The translations under genes and the position numbers were made by a program. This document shows, piece after piece, positions 7,902 to 17,255 of a stretch of DNA of 64,000 nt; positions within the stretch are counted from its first letter, which is position 1, and each line of letters begins with the position of its first letter. The notes beneath the pieces were generated by a model. It was not told the DNA's origin, searched no databases, and saw nothing but the letters and a program-made list of their open reading frames with translations. This DNA comes from Scytonema hofmannii PCC 7110 (GTDB taxonomy: Bacteria > Cyanobacteriota > Cyanobacteriia > Cyanobacteriales > Nostocaceae). The stretch lies in contig NZ_KQ976354.1 in the NCBI RefSeq assembly GCF_000346485.2, positions 5,307,805 to 5,371,804 on the forward strand. The letters are read 5' to 3'.

Positions 7902-8498
7902 TCCTCAAAATAACCACTACTATAAAGGTTTAACTGCATATTGAACTCAATTGAGTCAAATATGCCAATTTTAGTTCCAATCCAATATACAAGTTTTCCG
8001 GAAATAGTCACGGATTTGCCATTATTACCAAAACTTCATACAAACCAGCCTCTTCTTATCGCTAATATTAAAATTTTTAGCATTCTAATTTCATATGATT
8101 AATTCTCTCCTCAGCGTCAGATATCCCACAAGCAACCAACATGGGTAAAAATCCACTAGTCATTGCCTTGGGGTGAATTTGGGGAAAGCCGGCGAGTTTC
8201 CCAACTTAGGGAGTTAGCATATAGCCCCATGTCCAAAGGACATCAGTGCTACACGAAGAGCGAATTATCTTCGTCCAATACTTTTCAAACATATTCTTAA
8301 ATTGTTCACAAGTCTTCACCGATCGCATTCAGTGTAAATACTGAAATATTCTTTAAAATATTGATAGAAGAGAATAATGAGTTTAGCTCTGACACTACAC
8401 ACTTTATAAGTCTTTTAGGATTTGTAAAATCTTGTCAAGATAAAATAAAAAAAGATAAGTTAAACAAAAGTAAGCTTCTAATGTTTGGAGGACTAGGA
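7902..8498. other. Intergenic region
   Basis: About 600 bp between divergent genes. An open frame runs back from the small membrane protein to 8361, but that extension (TTG start, Lys/Asp/Asn-rich) lacks a ribosome site. Otherwise nothing recognised. Confidence 0.45.
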
Positions 8499-8693
8499 AT
8501 GAATTCGTCTAAGTTAAATCGTAGATTAAACCAATCTCTTGGAATTTTTCTTGGTGTTGCGATCGCTGTCTGGATTTTGAGAGGTTTTGGTGTGATTACT
8601 TTTCTTCCGGGAGGAATTATTTGGCTGTTGCTTCTGGGTGCGGTGGCTATGGGTATTCTAAGTTACGTGCAGAAGACTTGGTGGCGATTCTAA
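8499..8693 (+). CDS. Small two-helix membrane protein
   Basis: 64 residues from the ATG at 8499, chosen because GGAGGACTAGGA precedes it and the translation MNSSKLNRRLNQSLGIFLG looks like a clean start. Two membrane helices are visible (about 14-31 and 38-56) separated by the short Gly-rich turn FLPGG, with a basic/aromatic end (QKTWWRF). It ends 44 bp upstream of the hybrid kinase gene in the same direction and may share its transcript. Conserved-looking, function unknown. Confidence 0.65.
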   Translation: MNSSKLNRRLNQSLGIFLGVAIAVWILRGFGVITFLPGGIIWLLLLGAVAMGILSYVQKTWWRF

Positions 8694-8737
8694 TTTGAGT
8701 TTTTTTAATAACGTCAGAAAAGGAAAAGCTTTATTTT

Positions 8738-11344
8738 ATGGAAAAGGATGTTCGTGATACAAAAATTTTATTTTTTGACGATCGACCAGAACAGCTACAC
8801 AAGCTATTTGACATCCTTATCCATAAAGGTTACAGAGTTCAAAGAGTTAGTTTTCAACAAGAAGAGGCGCTTCATGAATTACCAGATCTGATTGTGTTAA
8901 ATATTAACATACCAGAAACAGAAAGTTATACACTCTGCCAACAGTTAAAATCAGATAAGAAAACCCAAAATATTCCAATAATCTTGATGACTCTTATCAA
9001 GAAAATTTCTGAAAAATTAAAATATTTGAAATTAGGAATTTTTGATTATCTTACAAAACCAGTTAATGAAGAAGAGATTGTATTACGTATAGAAAATCAA
9101 ATCAATACTCAAAGATGGCAAAAACAGCTAAAAGAGCAAAATGCTCAACTGAAAAATGAAATACAATCTCGTGAGCATACAGAAGTTGAATTAAGGGAAA
9201 GTGCAGAAAGAGAGCGAGCCATATCTCAAGTGATTCAAAGTATGCGGCAATCGTTGGATCTGGGAACCATTTTTGCAGCCACAACACAAGAATTGCGGCA
9301 AGTACTTAATTGCGATCGCGTTGTGGTGTACCGTTTTAACCCAGATTGGAGTGGAGAGTTTATCGCGGAGTCGGTGGGCAAAAGCTGGGAGTCTATCATT
9401 GAAGAACATAAAAATCACCCCAATCATACTAAAAATACTTTAGAAAACGAACGTTGTATTGTTCAATTATTTAACAGTCAAGATAATCAAGTTTTAGATA
9501 CTTATATGCAAGAAACACAAGGTTGTGTATATAACCGTGGTACAAGTTTCTTGTGTGTTCCTGATATTTACAAAGCTAATTTTGACACTTGTTACATTAA
9601 CCTTTTGGAACGCTTTCAAGCCAAAGCTTATATTACCGTTCCTATATTTTGTGGCGAACAACTTTGGGGACTTCTTGCCAGTTATCAAAATTCCCATCCT
9701 CGTAACTGGAAAACGGGAGAAATTAATATTGTTGTGCAAATAGGCAATCAGTTAGGAGTTGTACTACAGCAAGCAGAATTACTGGCAAAAACTCAACAAC
9801 AGTCAACAGCGTTGCAACAAGCTGTTGTCGCGGCTGATGCTGCTAATCATGCCAAAAGTGAATTTCTAGCTAACATGAGTCATGAGTTGCGGACTCCACT
9901 CAATGCTATCCTTGGATTTAGCCAATTGATGAGTCGCGATCGTACATTATCTCAAGAAAATCAGCAAAATCTAGACATCATTAATCGTGCGGGAGAACAC
10001 CTGCTCAACTTAATCAATGACATTCTGGAAATGTCTAAGATCGAAGCAGGTAGGACAACGCTTAACATCAACTCTTTTAACTTACATCACCTGTTAGATA
10101 ACTTGCAACAAATGCTGCATTTACGTGCAGTTTCAAAAGGTTTAGAACTCGTGTTTGAGTTAGATCCAAACCTTCCCCAGAACGTGAAAACCGATGCCAG
10201 TAAGCTGCGTCAAGTGTTGCTCAATCTCTTAGGCAATGCCATCAAGTTTACTAACAGTGGTAGTGTAACGTTACGTGTAAAAATGGGGCATGGCGAATGG
10301 GGCATGGAGAATTGGGATGCTTCCAATGCCCAAAGCCCAAGGCCCAATGCCTTATTCTTTGAGGTTCAAGACACTGGGCTTGGAATTGCACCTCATGAAA
10401 TAGATTTGCTGTTTGAAGCATTTGGGCAAACGGAAACTGGGAGAGAATCACAACAAGGAACGGGGTTGGGGTTAGCCATTTGCCGTAAATACGTGCATCT
10501 TATAGGTGGTGAGATTAGCGTTAGCAGTACTTTAGGTGAGGGGAGTACGTTTGCTTTTTACATCCCTATTGAATTGACTAGTCAACGCGAAAATATTATT
10601 AGCCCAGTACCAAACCGAGTGATTGGTTTAGCACCCAATCAACCGGAGTACCGTATCTTAGTGGTAGATGATGCGATCGACAGTCGTTTATTATTGGTGA
10701 AATTACTGTCAACTATTGGATTTAGCGTCCGCGAAGCAGATAATGGTATACAAGCTATCTTGGAATGGGAATCTTGGCATCCACATATAGTGTTAATGGA
10801 TATGCGAATGCCAGTTATGGATGGCTATGAAGCAACAAGACAGATTAAGGCAAGGGAAAAGACACTCGCAATTGCTCACTCTCAATCTCCCATGCCCAAT
10901 GCCCAGTTTCAAACCATCATCATCGCCCTTACGGCTAGTGCTTTCGAGGAACAAAAAACATCTATGATTCAGGCAGGTTGTCATGATTTTATTAAAAAGC
11001 CGTTTCGAGAAGAATTGCTACTAGAACAATTAAAACAATATTTGGATCTGCAATACCTTTATGAAGAAGAAAATAACTCTGTAGATGACGCAAATAATAA
11101 AGCATCAGAGGACATTGTGTCAACAGAGGATTTGTTTCTTGATTTATCTCAGATGTCTCCTGATTGGTTAAGAGAGTTAAATCTTGCTGCTGCTCAATGT
11201 AGTGATGAGTTGATTTTTAACTTGATAGGGTATATTCCTACTGAGTATGCTCAATTAGCATCAGCTTTAACTGATTTAGCGCACAATTTCTACTTTGAAA
11301 AAATCATGCAATTGACTGACTTGGCACTATCTGGAGATTTATAA
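8738..11344 (+). CDS. Hybrid histidine kinase, REC-GAF-HisKA-HATPase-REC
   Basis: 868 residues, soluble. Order: receiver domain 8-125, coiled coil 130-165, phytochrome-class GAF 170-350 (CDRVVVYRFNPDWSGEF), HisKA with SHELRTPLN (His382), HATPase to about 620 (DTGLGI, GTGLGL), second receiver 645-770 (phospho-acceptor Asp688 in LMDMRMP), and a C-terminal helical piece. In the first receiver the phospho-acceptor is Asn55 (VLNINIP) although DD14-15 and the TKP lysine remain, so it should not be phosphorylated normally. The GAF lacks an obvious bilin cysteine. Repeat-like low-complexity DNA is inserted in frame at 10284-10356 (HATPase loop) and 10858-10905 (second receiver). A sensor with a degenerate input receiver. 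Confidence 0.93.
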   Translation: MEKDVRDTKILFFDDRPEQLHKLFDILIHKGYRVQRVSFQQEEALHELPDLIVLNINIPETESYTLCQQLKSDKKTQNIPIILMTLIKKISEKLKYLKLGIFDYLTKPVNEEEIVLRIENQINTQRWQKQLKEQNAQLKNEIQSREHTEVELRESAERERAISQVIQSMRQSLDLGTIFAATTQELRQVLNCDRVVVYRFNPDWSGEFIAESVGKSWESIIEEHKNHPNHTKNTLENERCIVQLFNSQDNQVLDTYMQETQGCVYNRGTSFLCVPDIYKANFDTCYINLLERFQAKAYITVPIFCGEQLWGLLASYQNSHPRNWKTGEINIVVQIGNQLGVVLQQAELLAKTQQQSTALQQAVVAADAANHAKSEFLANMSHELRTPLNAILGFSQLMSRDRTLSQENQQNLDIINRAGEHLLNLINDILEMSKIEAGRTTLNINSFNLHHLLDNLQQMLHLRAVSKGLELVFELDPNLPQNVKTDASKLRQVLLNLLGNAIKFTNSGSVTLRVKMGHGEWGMENWDASNAQSPRPNALFFEVQDTGLGIAPHEIDLLFEAFGQTETGRESQQGTGLGLAICRKYVHLIGGEISVSSTLGEGSTFAFYIPIELTSQRENIISPVPNRVIGLAPNQPEYRILVVDDAIDSRLLLVKLLSTIGFSVREADNGIQAILEWESWHPHIVLMDMRMPVMDGYEATRQIKAREKTLAIAHSQSPMPNAQFQTIIIALTASAFEEQKTSMIQAGCHDFIKKPFREELLLEQLKQYLDLQYLYEEENNSVDDANNKASEDIVSTEDLFLDLSQMSPDWLRELNLAAAQCSDELIFNLIGYIPTEYAQLASALTDLAHNFYFEKIMQLTDLALSGDL
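10284..10356. repeat. In-frame low-complexity insertion in the HATPase domain
   Basis: AATGGGGCATGG and AAT(G)CCCAA(A)GCCC units, arranged as an inverted pair, encode a Gly/Trp/Asn/Pro-rich loop between the N box (VTLRV) and the G1 box (EVQDTG). HK2 at 18334 carries a different repeat at the same structural place. Confidence 0.65.
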
Positions 11345-11372
11345 AGAAATCATGATTTATGAAAAAATCTCA

Positions 11373-11397
11373 GTAGGGTGGGCAATGCCCACCCTAC
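11373..11397. terminator. Perfect hairpin behind the hybrid kinase gene
   Basis: TAGGGTGGGC-AAT-GCCCACCCTA: an 11-bp stem 30 bp after the kinase stop. It has no T-run, so it may be a dispersed hairpin repeat used as a terminator rather than a classical one. Confidence 0.5.
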
Positions 11398-11465
11398 ATA
11401 TATTTCAAAAATCAAATAGGATTGCTATATAATAACTACATAGTAGCTATAGAGGGGTCGCTACC

Positions 11466-11783
11466 ATGTCACGTTTAATACAAATCGTTCAAAATACTTT
11501 TATTCGTCTTGAAGCCTTGTTTGGATTTCTTCTGAGAAGTCTCTTTAACTTCTTTAGCAACGTCAAGAATTTTTTTGCTAACCTATTTGGGTTTTCCAAT
11601 TCTCAATATTTCTTAGAACCTGATACAAAACAGGAGATAAAGCGCAGTATAACCGAGCCATCAAAAATAGAAGAATCCAAACCCGCACAAAAAATTGAAA
11701 CACAAACCAAGATTCGTCCCCGCAGTCCCAATCCTCAAATGGATTACTTTCTTAACATGGCTCGGGATGTCAAGAAAAGCTAG
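11466..11783 (+). CDS. Conserved small cyanobacterial protein, amphipathic N-terminus
   Basis: 105 residues; ATG preceded by GAGGGG about 10 bp upstream. The N-terminal half is a run of Phe/Leu-rich amphipathic helix (RLEALFGFLLRSLFNFF, VKNFFANLFGF), likely to lie on or in a membrane. The C-terminal half is polar and ends with SPNPQMDYFLNMARDVKKS. I know the general type from cyanobacterial genomes but not a function. Monocistronic by appearance, ending at the hairpin at 11820. Confidence 0.65.
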   Translation: MSRLIQIVQNTFIRLEALFGFLLRSLFNFFSNVKNFFANLFGFSNSQYFLEPDTKQEIKRSITEPSKIEESKPAQKIETQTKIRPRSPNPQMDYFLNMARDVKKS

Positions 11784-11819
11784 CAAAAGTTATATTTGAA
11801 AGAAATCTCTGAAAACGAT

Positions 11820-11850
11820 GTAGAGACGCGTTACAGCGCGTCTTTACAAA
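11820..11850. terminator. Hairpin between convergent genes
   Basis: AGACGCG-TTACAG-CGCGTCT with extra outer pairs, followed by TTTACAAAAAAA. It sits between the ends of two convergent genes and could stop both transcripts. The sequence also matches a common dispersed cyanobacterial hairpin. Confidence 0.6.
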
Positions 11851-11861
11851 AAAATTGGTTC

Positions 11862-12200
11862 CTATGCTTCCGAGTGAGCATCTGCTGCTTGTAAAGCCTT
11901 TTCAAAGACCATACGATTTTCAGCGTTACGCAGAAAGTAACCATTCATCATGGCAGCAGCGAGAAGCTTTCCAAGGTTGTCGCTGCTCGTTGTGATAGTG
12001 ACGGTGAAGTGTTCTGAAGGCAGACCTCCCAACATCGAGATAATCGTGCGTTCCATTGCTTGAAGCACTTCGGGAGATGAAGGTTTAGAAAGTTGGGCAA
12101 TGGTTTCCGGACTCATAGATTGAACGTATTGCCACAACAAGTTACCGTTTGACACTTCACTACCAAAATATTCTGGGTTAGGATCTGACAGATTATTCAT
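11862..12200 (-). CDS. DUF760 family protein
   Basis: 112 residues. LLWQYVQSMSPETIAQLSKP, VLQAMERTIISMLGGLPSEHF and LGKLLAAAMMNGYFLRNAENRM are the three conserved blocks of DUF760, a family found in cyanobacteria and plastids. All-helical, soluble, length normal. The start ATG at 12200 is supported by GGTTTCTACC-free AT-rich upstream DNA only; no strong SD. Molecular role of the family is not settled. Confidence 0.88.
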   Translation of the reverse strand: MNNLSDPNPEYFGSEVSNGNLLWQYVQSMSPETIAQLSKPSSPEVLQAMERTIISMLGGLPSEHFTVTITTSSDNLGKLLAAAMMNGYFLRNAENRMVFEKALQAADAHSEA

Positions 12201-12373
12201 GGTAGAAACCTGTGATTTACATAGTTATGTATACTTCTACAAACTAATTTAGCAGTTTCTTGACTATTACTCAGTGAGCCTAACCGAACCCTGAATTGAC
12301 GGTTCCCTCTACTATTGCCAATGTCACAATTAAAACTTGTTGACACTCACCTGCCGTCCATGCTAGGTGATTC

Positions 12374-13510
12374 TTAAGACATTGCCGCCTTAATATCCCT
12401 ATTGCTAGGGTTCCCAGGCTCTCCGCGAAGCGGTACTAGTAGGATTTGCCAAATTTTGACAGTCTCATCCGCACTACCACTAACAATCATTTTGGTTTTG
12501 GGACGAAAAACAATAGCCCAAACCGCTTTCTCATGTCCTGTAAGGGTGTTTGATAACTCTCCAGTCTGGACATTCCATAACCTAATAGTTTGGTCATACC
12601 CACTGGTGGCAAGAGTTTGTCCATCTGTACTAAAAGCAACGGATAAGATTGCACTATCATGTCCGCTAAAAGTCTGTTGCAGTTTGCCTGTTTGAGGACT
12701 CCATAACTTAATTGTTTGGTCTTGACTGACACTCGCAAACGTTTTTCCATCAGGGCTGAAGGCGAGCGCAGATACATATTTCTCATGGGAAGTCAAGATT
12801 GTTTTTAACTTACCTGTTGAAAGTTGCCAGATGATAATTTTTCCATTTTCTGTGCCACTTACAAGAAATTTTCCATCAGGGCTGATAGCGATGGTTCTTA
12901 CAGCTTCTTTCTGGTTCAAGGAGCGAACTACCCTTCCAGTTTCTACATTCCACAATCTGACTGTTTTATCCCAACTGCCACTGATGACAGTTTTTCCATC
13001 GGGGCTAAAAGCAACAGATTCGACATCGTCTGAATGTCCTGAGAGAGTGCGAATTGTTTTGCCAGTTTTGAGATTCCATAACTTAATCTGGTTATCCCAA
13101 CTACCACTAGCAAGGGTAGTACCATCAGAACTAATAGCGAGGGATTCAACTGCATCAGCATGACCAGCGATGGTGAAGAGTAATTTGCCTTTGCCTGCTT
13201 GCAAATTCCAAATCTTAATAGTGCCGTCATAACTGCCACTGGCTAAGATTTCTCCATCAGGGCTAATTGCTATTGCATAAATCCAAGCTGCATGACCTTT
13301 AAGAGTGATGGACAGATTAGTCGTCAGTGCATATTGAACTGATGAAACACGTATTTTTGCTTTCAAGGGTAATTTTGACCAACCTAAACCCATAACAGCC
13401 ACTGCTGTCGATATTCCTAACCCTGCTAACACTTTTTTAGAAAACATAGATTGTAAAATCATAATCATCAAGATCGGCAAACATTTCTTTTCGCTGTAGG
13501 AACATGGCAT
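12374..13510 (-). CDS. Membrane-anchored seven-bladed WD40 repeat protein
   Basis: 378 residues. A hydrophobic helix near 25-45 (VLAGLGISTAVAVMGLGW) follows a short N-terminus; in-frame ATGs at residues 15, 17 and 22 are alternative starts closer to this helix, and none has a clear SD. Seven WD40 units follow from about residue 70 to 355, each ending in IW/LW (KIWNL, KLWNL, RLWNV, IIWQL, KLWSP, RLWNV, KIWQI), making one propeller that probably sits outside the membrane or is tethered to it. The last 20 residues (after ILLVPLRG) derive from a repeat-like sequence and are not WD40. A protein-binding scaffold; partner unknown. Confidence 0.88.
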   Translation of the reverse strand: MPCSYSEKKCLPILMIMILQSMFSKKVLAGLGISTAVAVMGLGWSKLPLKAKIRVSSVQYALTTNLSITLKGHAAWIYAIAISPDGEILASGSYDGTIKIWNLQAGKGKLLFTIAGHADAVESLAISSDGTTLASGSWDNQIKLWNLKTGKTIRTLSGHSDDVESVAFSPDGKTVISGSWDKTVRLWNVETGRVVRSLNQKEAVRTIAISPDGKFLVSGTENGKIIIWQLSTGKLKTILTSHEKYVSALAFSPDGKTFASVSQDQTIKLWSPQTGKLQQTFSGHDSAILSVAFSTDGQTLATSGYDQTIRLWNVQTGELSNTLTGHEKAVWAIVFRPKTKMIVSGSADETVKIWQILLVPLRGEPGNPSNRDIKAAMS

Positions 13511-13648
13511 TGAGACTACAGCAGGTCATTCCTATGAGTTCAAAGTATCGTGTCCTCAGGTATGGCGTATGGTGAAAGATATGTTACAGCTATAAACTGG
13601 GCAGTATAGAAGATAGCTAAACCGTTCCCTCAACTCTATTAAGTAAGT

Positions 13649-14167
13649 ATGTCTGCCATGAAAAGTTTGATTTCTCCTGTTTGGGTAAGTCCCTTGAAGT
13701 TACTTGCTGGTGCAGTATTAGCCTTGAATGTTTCTGTTGCAGCATCAGGTGAGGTTTTGGCACAATCAAAATCTCAAATTATCAAACAACAAATACAGAC
13801 GTTACGACAATCTACTCAGCGTTGGATTCAGGTTAAGCTTTCAGAACAAAAGTTAGTTGCTTGGGAAGGCGGCAAACCTGTTTACGCAATTGTTGTTTCC
13901 ACAGGTAGAAAATCCACTCCAACTCGCACTGGTGTTTTTAAAATTCAATCTAAGCACAAGTCTACCCGAATGCGGGGTAGCGACTATGATGTTCCCCGTG
14001 TCCCACACACTATGTACTATAGTGGAGGCTATGCGATTCATGGAGCATACTGGCATCGAAAATTCGGAACCCCAGTGAGTCACGGTTGTGTCAATTTAGC
14101 TCCTAATCATGCTAAATGGTTATTTAACTGGGCATCTATAGGGACACCAGTGGTAGTACAGAAGTAG
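13649..14167 (+). CDS. L,D-transpeptidase (YkuD family), exported
   Basis: 172 residues. A signal peptide ([21 protein letters not shown]) is followed by a YkuD domain with the catalytic block [20 protein letters not shown]; the nucleophile is Cys147 and the essential His are His130-type and His145. Residues [25 protein letters not shown] are the standard first strands. It would form 3-3 cross-links in peptidoglycan or attach proteins to it, in the periplasm. Short for the family, with no LysM or PG-binding domain, so a minimal enzyme. Transcribed divergently from the WD40 gene. Confidence 0.92.
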   Translation: MSAMKSLISPVWVSPLKLLAGAVLALNVSVAASGEVLAQSKSQIIKQQIQTLRQSTQRWIQVKLSEQKLVAWEGGKPVYAIVVSTGRKSTPTRTGVFKIQSKHKSTRMRGSDYDVPRVPHTMYYSGGYAIHGAYWHRKFGTPVSHGCVNLAPNHAKWLFNWASIGTPVVVQK

Positions 14168-14356
14168 TAGAGAAAAGAAAGCAACGTAAATCCTAAGTAC
14201 CTCTCTATGAGGGGTGCTGCCTAACAAAAATTTGCATAAATTGTTACAATTTTAAATGTCTCTTATAAAATATGGATTTCTTCGGAAGTTATCAAGTACA
14301 AAAGCTTTCCTTTACTAAATCTTAATTTCAAGTTGTTTTTTCCGTAAAATTACATA

Positions 14357-14400
14357 ATGGTTAGTGGTTAGTGGTTAGTTGTTAGTTGTTGGTTGTTAAT
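14357..14400. repeat. GTTAGTG/GTTAGTT heptameric array
   Basis: Six tandem heptamers, second STRR family of the window. It forms an inverted pair with the array at 14491. Confidence 0.9.
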
Positions 14401-14490
14401 GGTTACTATTATGGTTTTGTAGGTTGGATGGATGTCAATATAGATTCAGTTGATGTACTTCTTATATTTGTCCCAACTTTATCAACTGTT

Positions 14491-14604
14491 CACCACTAAC
14501 CACTCACTGTAAGGGCGCAAGGCGTTCCGCCCCTACTAACCACTAACTACTAACCACTAACTACTAACCACTAACTACTAACCACTAACTACTAACTACT
14601 AACC
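14491..14604. repeat. CACTAAC/TACTAAC heptameric array
   Basis: About a dozen heptamers interrupted once by a small GC-rich hairpin. The array ends a few bases from the stop codon of the Hsp70-like gene. Confidence 0.9.
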
Positions 14605-14609
14605 CCTTT

Positions 14610-16208
14610 TTAACTTAATTGTGCAACAAGTTGATTTTCTAACAGCGTTTCATTGCTTAATAAATCCTCAACTGTAATCCGTAAAAAGCGCTGCTCGTCA
14701 ACTAAAAAAAGAATTTTGACGCGATCGCCTCCGGGATGCCCTGGTGGTGTAAGTTGAGCAATAGTTCTTGCACCGTCTTTATCATTGAGAGGTTTGACGC
14801 TGCTAGTGGTGCTACCAAGACGGCGAGTAATCAGGCGATCGCCATCAAAATAAACTTCTGTACCACCAATTTCTGCTCCCAATTCACCCATAATCAATTC
14901 AATACTGGGTTGATTCTCTACAGAAGCACCCAAAACCAACTCCACTGGCTGCATCATCGGATACGGTTGCCCAGCCTTAATAATAGGATGCCAGTTGTGA
15001 CGGCGATTACGGCGATCCCAATAGCGGACACCATAACTGTGGTAGAGAAAATCTTTGAGTTCTATACCTTGGGCTAGCTGTAAAGCCCCTTGGGCAATGG
15101 CTTCAAAAGGACGTTCGCAACGAATTTTTTCTGGAGCAAAATACTGCTTCACCCATGTTTGGACTGTCGGTAACTGTACTGTACCGCCAACTAACAAAAC
15201 AGCATTGATATCTGAGACTTCTATTCCTTGACGTCGCGCTTGTTGCAACAAAGAAGTCATCGACTCATCAAGTCGTTCAAAAAAGGAATTTTCTTTAAGA
15301 ATATTTTCCAAAATCTCGCGGTTGAGTTCTAATTCATAACTCTCAAACGTTTCATCGTTGAAATAAACTTCGCTAGCTTGGGTTTGAGTCGATAGTTGAA
15401 TCTTTATCTTTTCCGCCAATCTAGTTGTTAAAGGACTAATTGGTATCTCTTGAGTTTTAGCAAAGTAATCAAGCAACCAATTATCAATATCAGTACCACC
15501 TAAATTTTGCCCAGCCTTTGCCAAGACGCGAGCCGTTTTTACCTTTTGTTTTGAATCTTCTGCTAAAGACTTATTACCCCACTTCAGTATAAATCCTAAA
15601 GGTTTTTGCGTCGCTTGTACGGTTTTATCCAATTGAACTATGGATAAATCTAAGGTTCCACCGCCAAAGTCAATAACCAAAAGAATTTCTTGGTCTGTCA
15701 TACCATAACCTAAAGCAGCTGCGGTAGGTTCATCTAGCATTCGCACTTGCTCTACAGGAAGAGCTTGGCAGACTTTTCCCAACCAGTGACGGTAGGTTTC
15801 AAAGCTATCAACAGGTACAGTTAACACCAAAGAATCTATCCCACCTTGTAAGGACGCCAATTGTTCGATCGCTTGAGAAAGAAACCATTGCCCTACTTGT
15901 TCAAAGGTAGTGATTTGCCCATCTAATTCCGGTAAGAATCCCTGAATATCCGCACCGATACCCCGTTTGAAACTACGGAAAAACCGTGGTTCGTTTTTCA
16001 GATCGAGACCGCGATCGCGTACCTGTTGACCGACCAAAACTTGCCCCTTTGAAGCATCTTCAACATACACTAAGCTAGGAATCAAAGGGGGGTTGAGACT
16101 TTGTTGAATCGATAACCCAGGTAGGTTGAGAGTTTCTGGGCTTTGGGTAACGGGGTTCCAACGAGCAATAACCGTGTTACTGGTACCAAAATCGATTGCT
16201 ATTGCCAT
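14610..16208 (-). CDS. Hsp70-like actin-fold ATPase
   Basis: 532 residues. The ATPase domain opens with AIDFGTSNTVIARW (phosphate-1 loop) and has LDEPTAAALGYG (connect 1), VIDFGGGTLDLS (phosphate-2) and VLLVGGTVQLPTVQ (adenosine motif), so all nucleotide motifs are intact. The C-terminal 140 residues are shorter and unlike the DnaK substrate domain and lack its lid, so this is one of the short cyanobacterial DnaK-like proteins, not a housekeeping DnaK. It lies 54 bp downstream of the uvsE stop in the same direction and might be co-transcribed. Clients unknown. Confidence 0.9.
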   Translation of the reverse strand: MAIAIDFGTSNTVIARWNPVTQSPETLNLPGLSIQQSLNPPLIPSLVYVEDASKGQVLVGQQVRDRGLDLKNEPRFFRSFKRGIGADIQGFLPELDGQITTFEQVGQWFLSQAIEQLASLQGGIDSLVLTVPVDSFETYRHWLGKVCQALPVEQVRMLDEPTAAALGYGMTDQEILLVIDFGGGTLDLSIVQLDKTVQATQKPLGFILKWGNKSLAEDSKQKVKTARVLAKAGQNLGGTDIDNWLLDYFAKTQEIPISPLTTRLAEKIKIQLSTQTQASEVYFNDETFESYELELNREILENILKENSFFERLDESMTSLLQQARRQGIEVSDINAVLLVGGTVQLPTVQTWVKQYFAPEKIRCERPFEAIAQGALQLAQGIELKDFLYHSYGVRYWDRRNRRHNWHPIIKAGQPYPMMQPVELVLGASVENQPSIELIMGELGAEIGGTEVYFDGDRLITRRLGSTTSSVKPLNDKDGARTIAQLTPPGHPGGDRVKILFLVDEQRFLRITVEDLLSNETLLENQLVAQLS

Positions 16209-16262
16209 ATTTTTTCAATAATCTTATGCCGAGACACAAACTTTGCTAGCTTTTACATAAGA

Positions 16263-17255
16263 TTATTCTCCCACAAGCCACCAAGCACGCAAATGGGCTA
16301 TTGCTTCTTCCTTACGTTTAGCTTCAACCTCTATCCAAGGTGCTTCACTGTACGCACTTGGCATTGCCGTGATGTACTCACTGTGTTTTCTGTCGCCGAA
16401 TGCTTCTTCTCCATTGGAAATGTGAACTAACTGCCAATCAGGGTTATCCCAAGTTTCCCGTGCAGCGTAAAACATTTCGGCAACACTTGGATCGTCATAA
16501 CTCTCTAAATTTTCATGACAAATATGGTGATGGGCATCAAATACCAGTGGAATGTCAGCTTTTTGGCAAACTTCCAAAATTTCACTTGAACTGTAAGCGT
16601 TTTCGTCGTTTTCCAAAGTTAAGCGGCTTCTTATGTTTTCTGGCAATTCTGAAATTACCCCCACGAGACGATCTGCACGTTGTGATTTACCACCATGAAT
16701 ATTCATAAGTGACCAAGAAGAACGTGGTAAACCCAGTAAATCTAGCGTGCGAGCGTGACGAGCCAAAATTTTGATACTTGATGCCACTACTTGCGGTGAA
16801 TCAGAACTCAACACCACATATTGATCTGGATGCAGCACCATTCTAATGCCTACTCTTTCTGCCCTTTGTCCAATTTTGGCTAAATCTGCACTCATACTTT
16901 CCAATACAGTTGTACCGACTTCATCTTCTAGATCGCTCATAGGGAATAAGCCAGATGACATACGGTAAAGATGAATTGAGTTTCGCAAGCAGAAAGTTAA
17001 TGCAAAATCCAAGCGTTGTAGGTTTTCTCGATAAATGACTTTAAGAGCAGTTTCACGCTGGTTCTCTGGAAGTTCTAAGTAGCGCGTTCGCGTTATAGTT
17101 CGGTAGCGAACATCTTTGGAAGATGTAATACAAACAAGCCCTAAGCGTGGAGAAGCAGTTGCTGCAATGTCCCCGGTTTTTGGCAACTGCTGTGCATTAG
17201 ATGAGCGATCGCCTGCAATTCGCGATCGGGATTTTGATTCCTGCACTGCTGACAT
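16263..17255 (-). CDS. uvsE: UV damage endonuclease UvsE
   Basis: 330 residues. PRLGLVCITSSKDVRYRTITRTRY is the UvdE opening, followed by NSIHLYRMSSGLFPMSD, RMVLHPDQYVVLSSDSP, NIHGGKSQRADR, LENDENAYSSSEIL and LVFDAHHHICHE, a full set of UvsE TIM-barrel metal-site motifs. The enzyme nicks 5' of cyclobutane dimers and 6-4 photoproducts, an alternative to UvrABC, useful to a sun-exposed phototroph. The first 35 residues (Ser/Arg/Gln-rich) are poorly conserved and a later start is possible. Upstream is an AGTGACC array. Confidence 0.93.
   Translation of the reverse strand: MSAVQESKSRSRIAGDRSSNAQQLPKTGDIAATASPRLGLVCITSSKDVRYRTITRTRYLELPENQRETALKVIYRENLQRLDFALTFCLRNSIHLYRMSSGLFPMSDLEDEVGTTVLESMSADLAKIGQRAERVGIRMVLHPDQYVVLSSDSPQVVASSIKILARHARTLDLLGLPRSSWSLMNIHGGKSQRADRLVGVISELPENIRSRLTLENDENAYSSSEILEVCQKADIPLVFDAHHHICHENLESYDDPSVAEMFYAARETWDNPDWQLVHISNGEEAFGDRKHSEYITAMPSAYSEAPWIEVEAKRKEEAIAHLRAWWLVGE

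Larger units (their letters stand above)
14168..14609. other. Repeat-rich intergenic region
   Basis: 442 bp between convergent genes. It is mostly the two GTTAGTG-type arrays listed separately and AT-rich filler; an embedded AAGGGCGCAAGGCGTTCCGCCC forms a small hairpin near 14511. No frame seen. Confidence 0.6.

Noticed and set aside
8738-11344. GAF domain as a bilin-binding cyanobacteriochrome
   Set aside because: The GAF resembles phytochrome-class GAFs but I could not place a conserved chromophore cysteine in it.
12402-13239. Several 69-110-residue frames across the WD40 gene
   Set aside because: Regular antisense or frame-shifted shadows of WD40 repeats.
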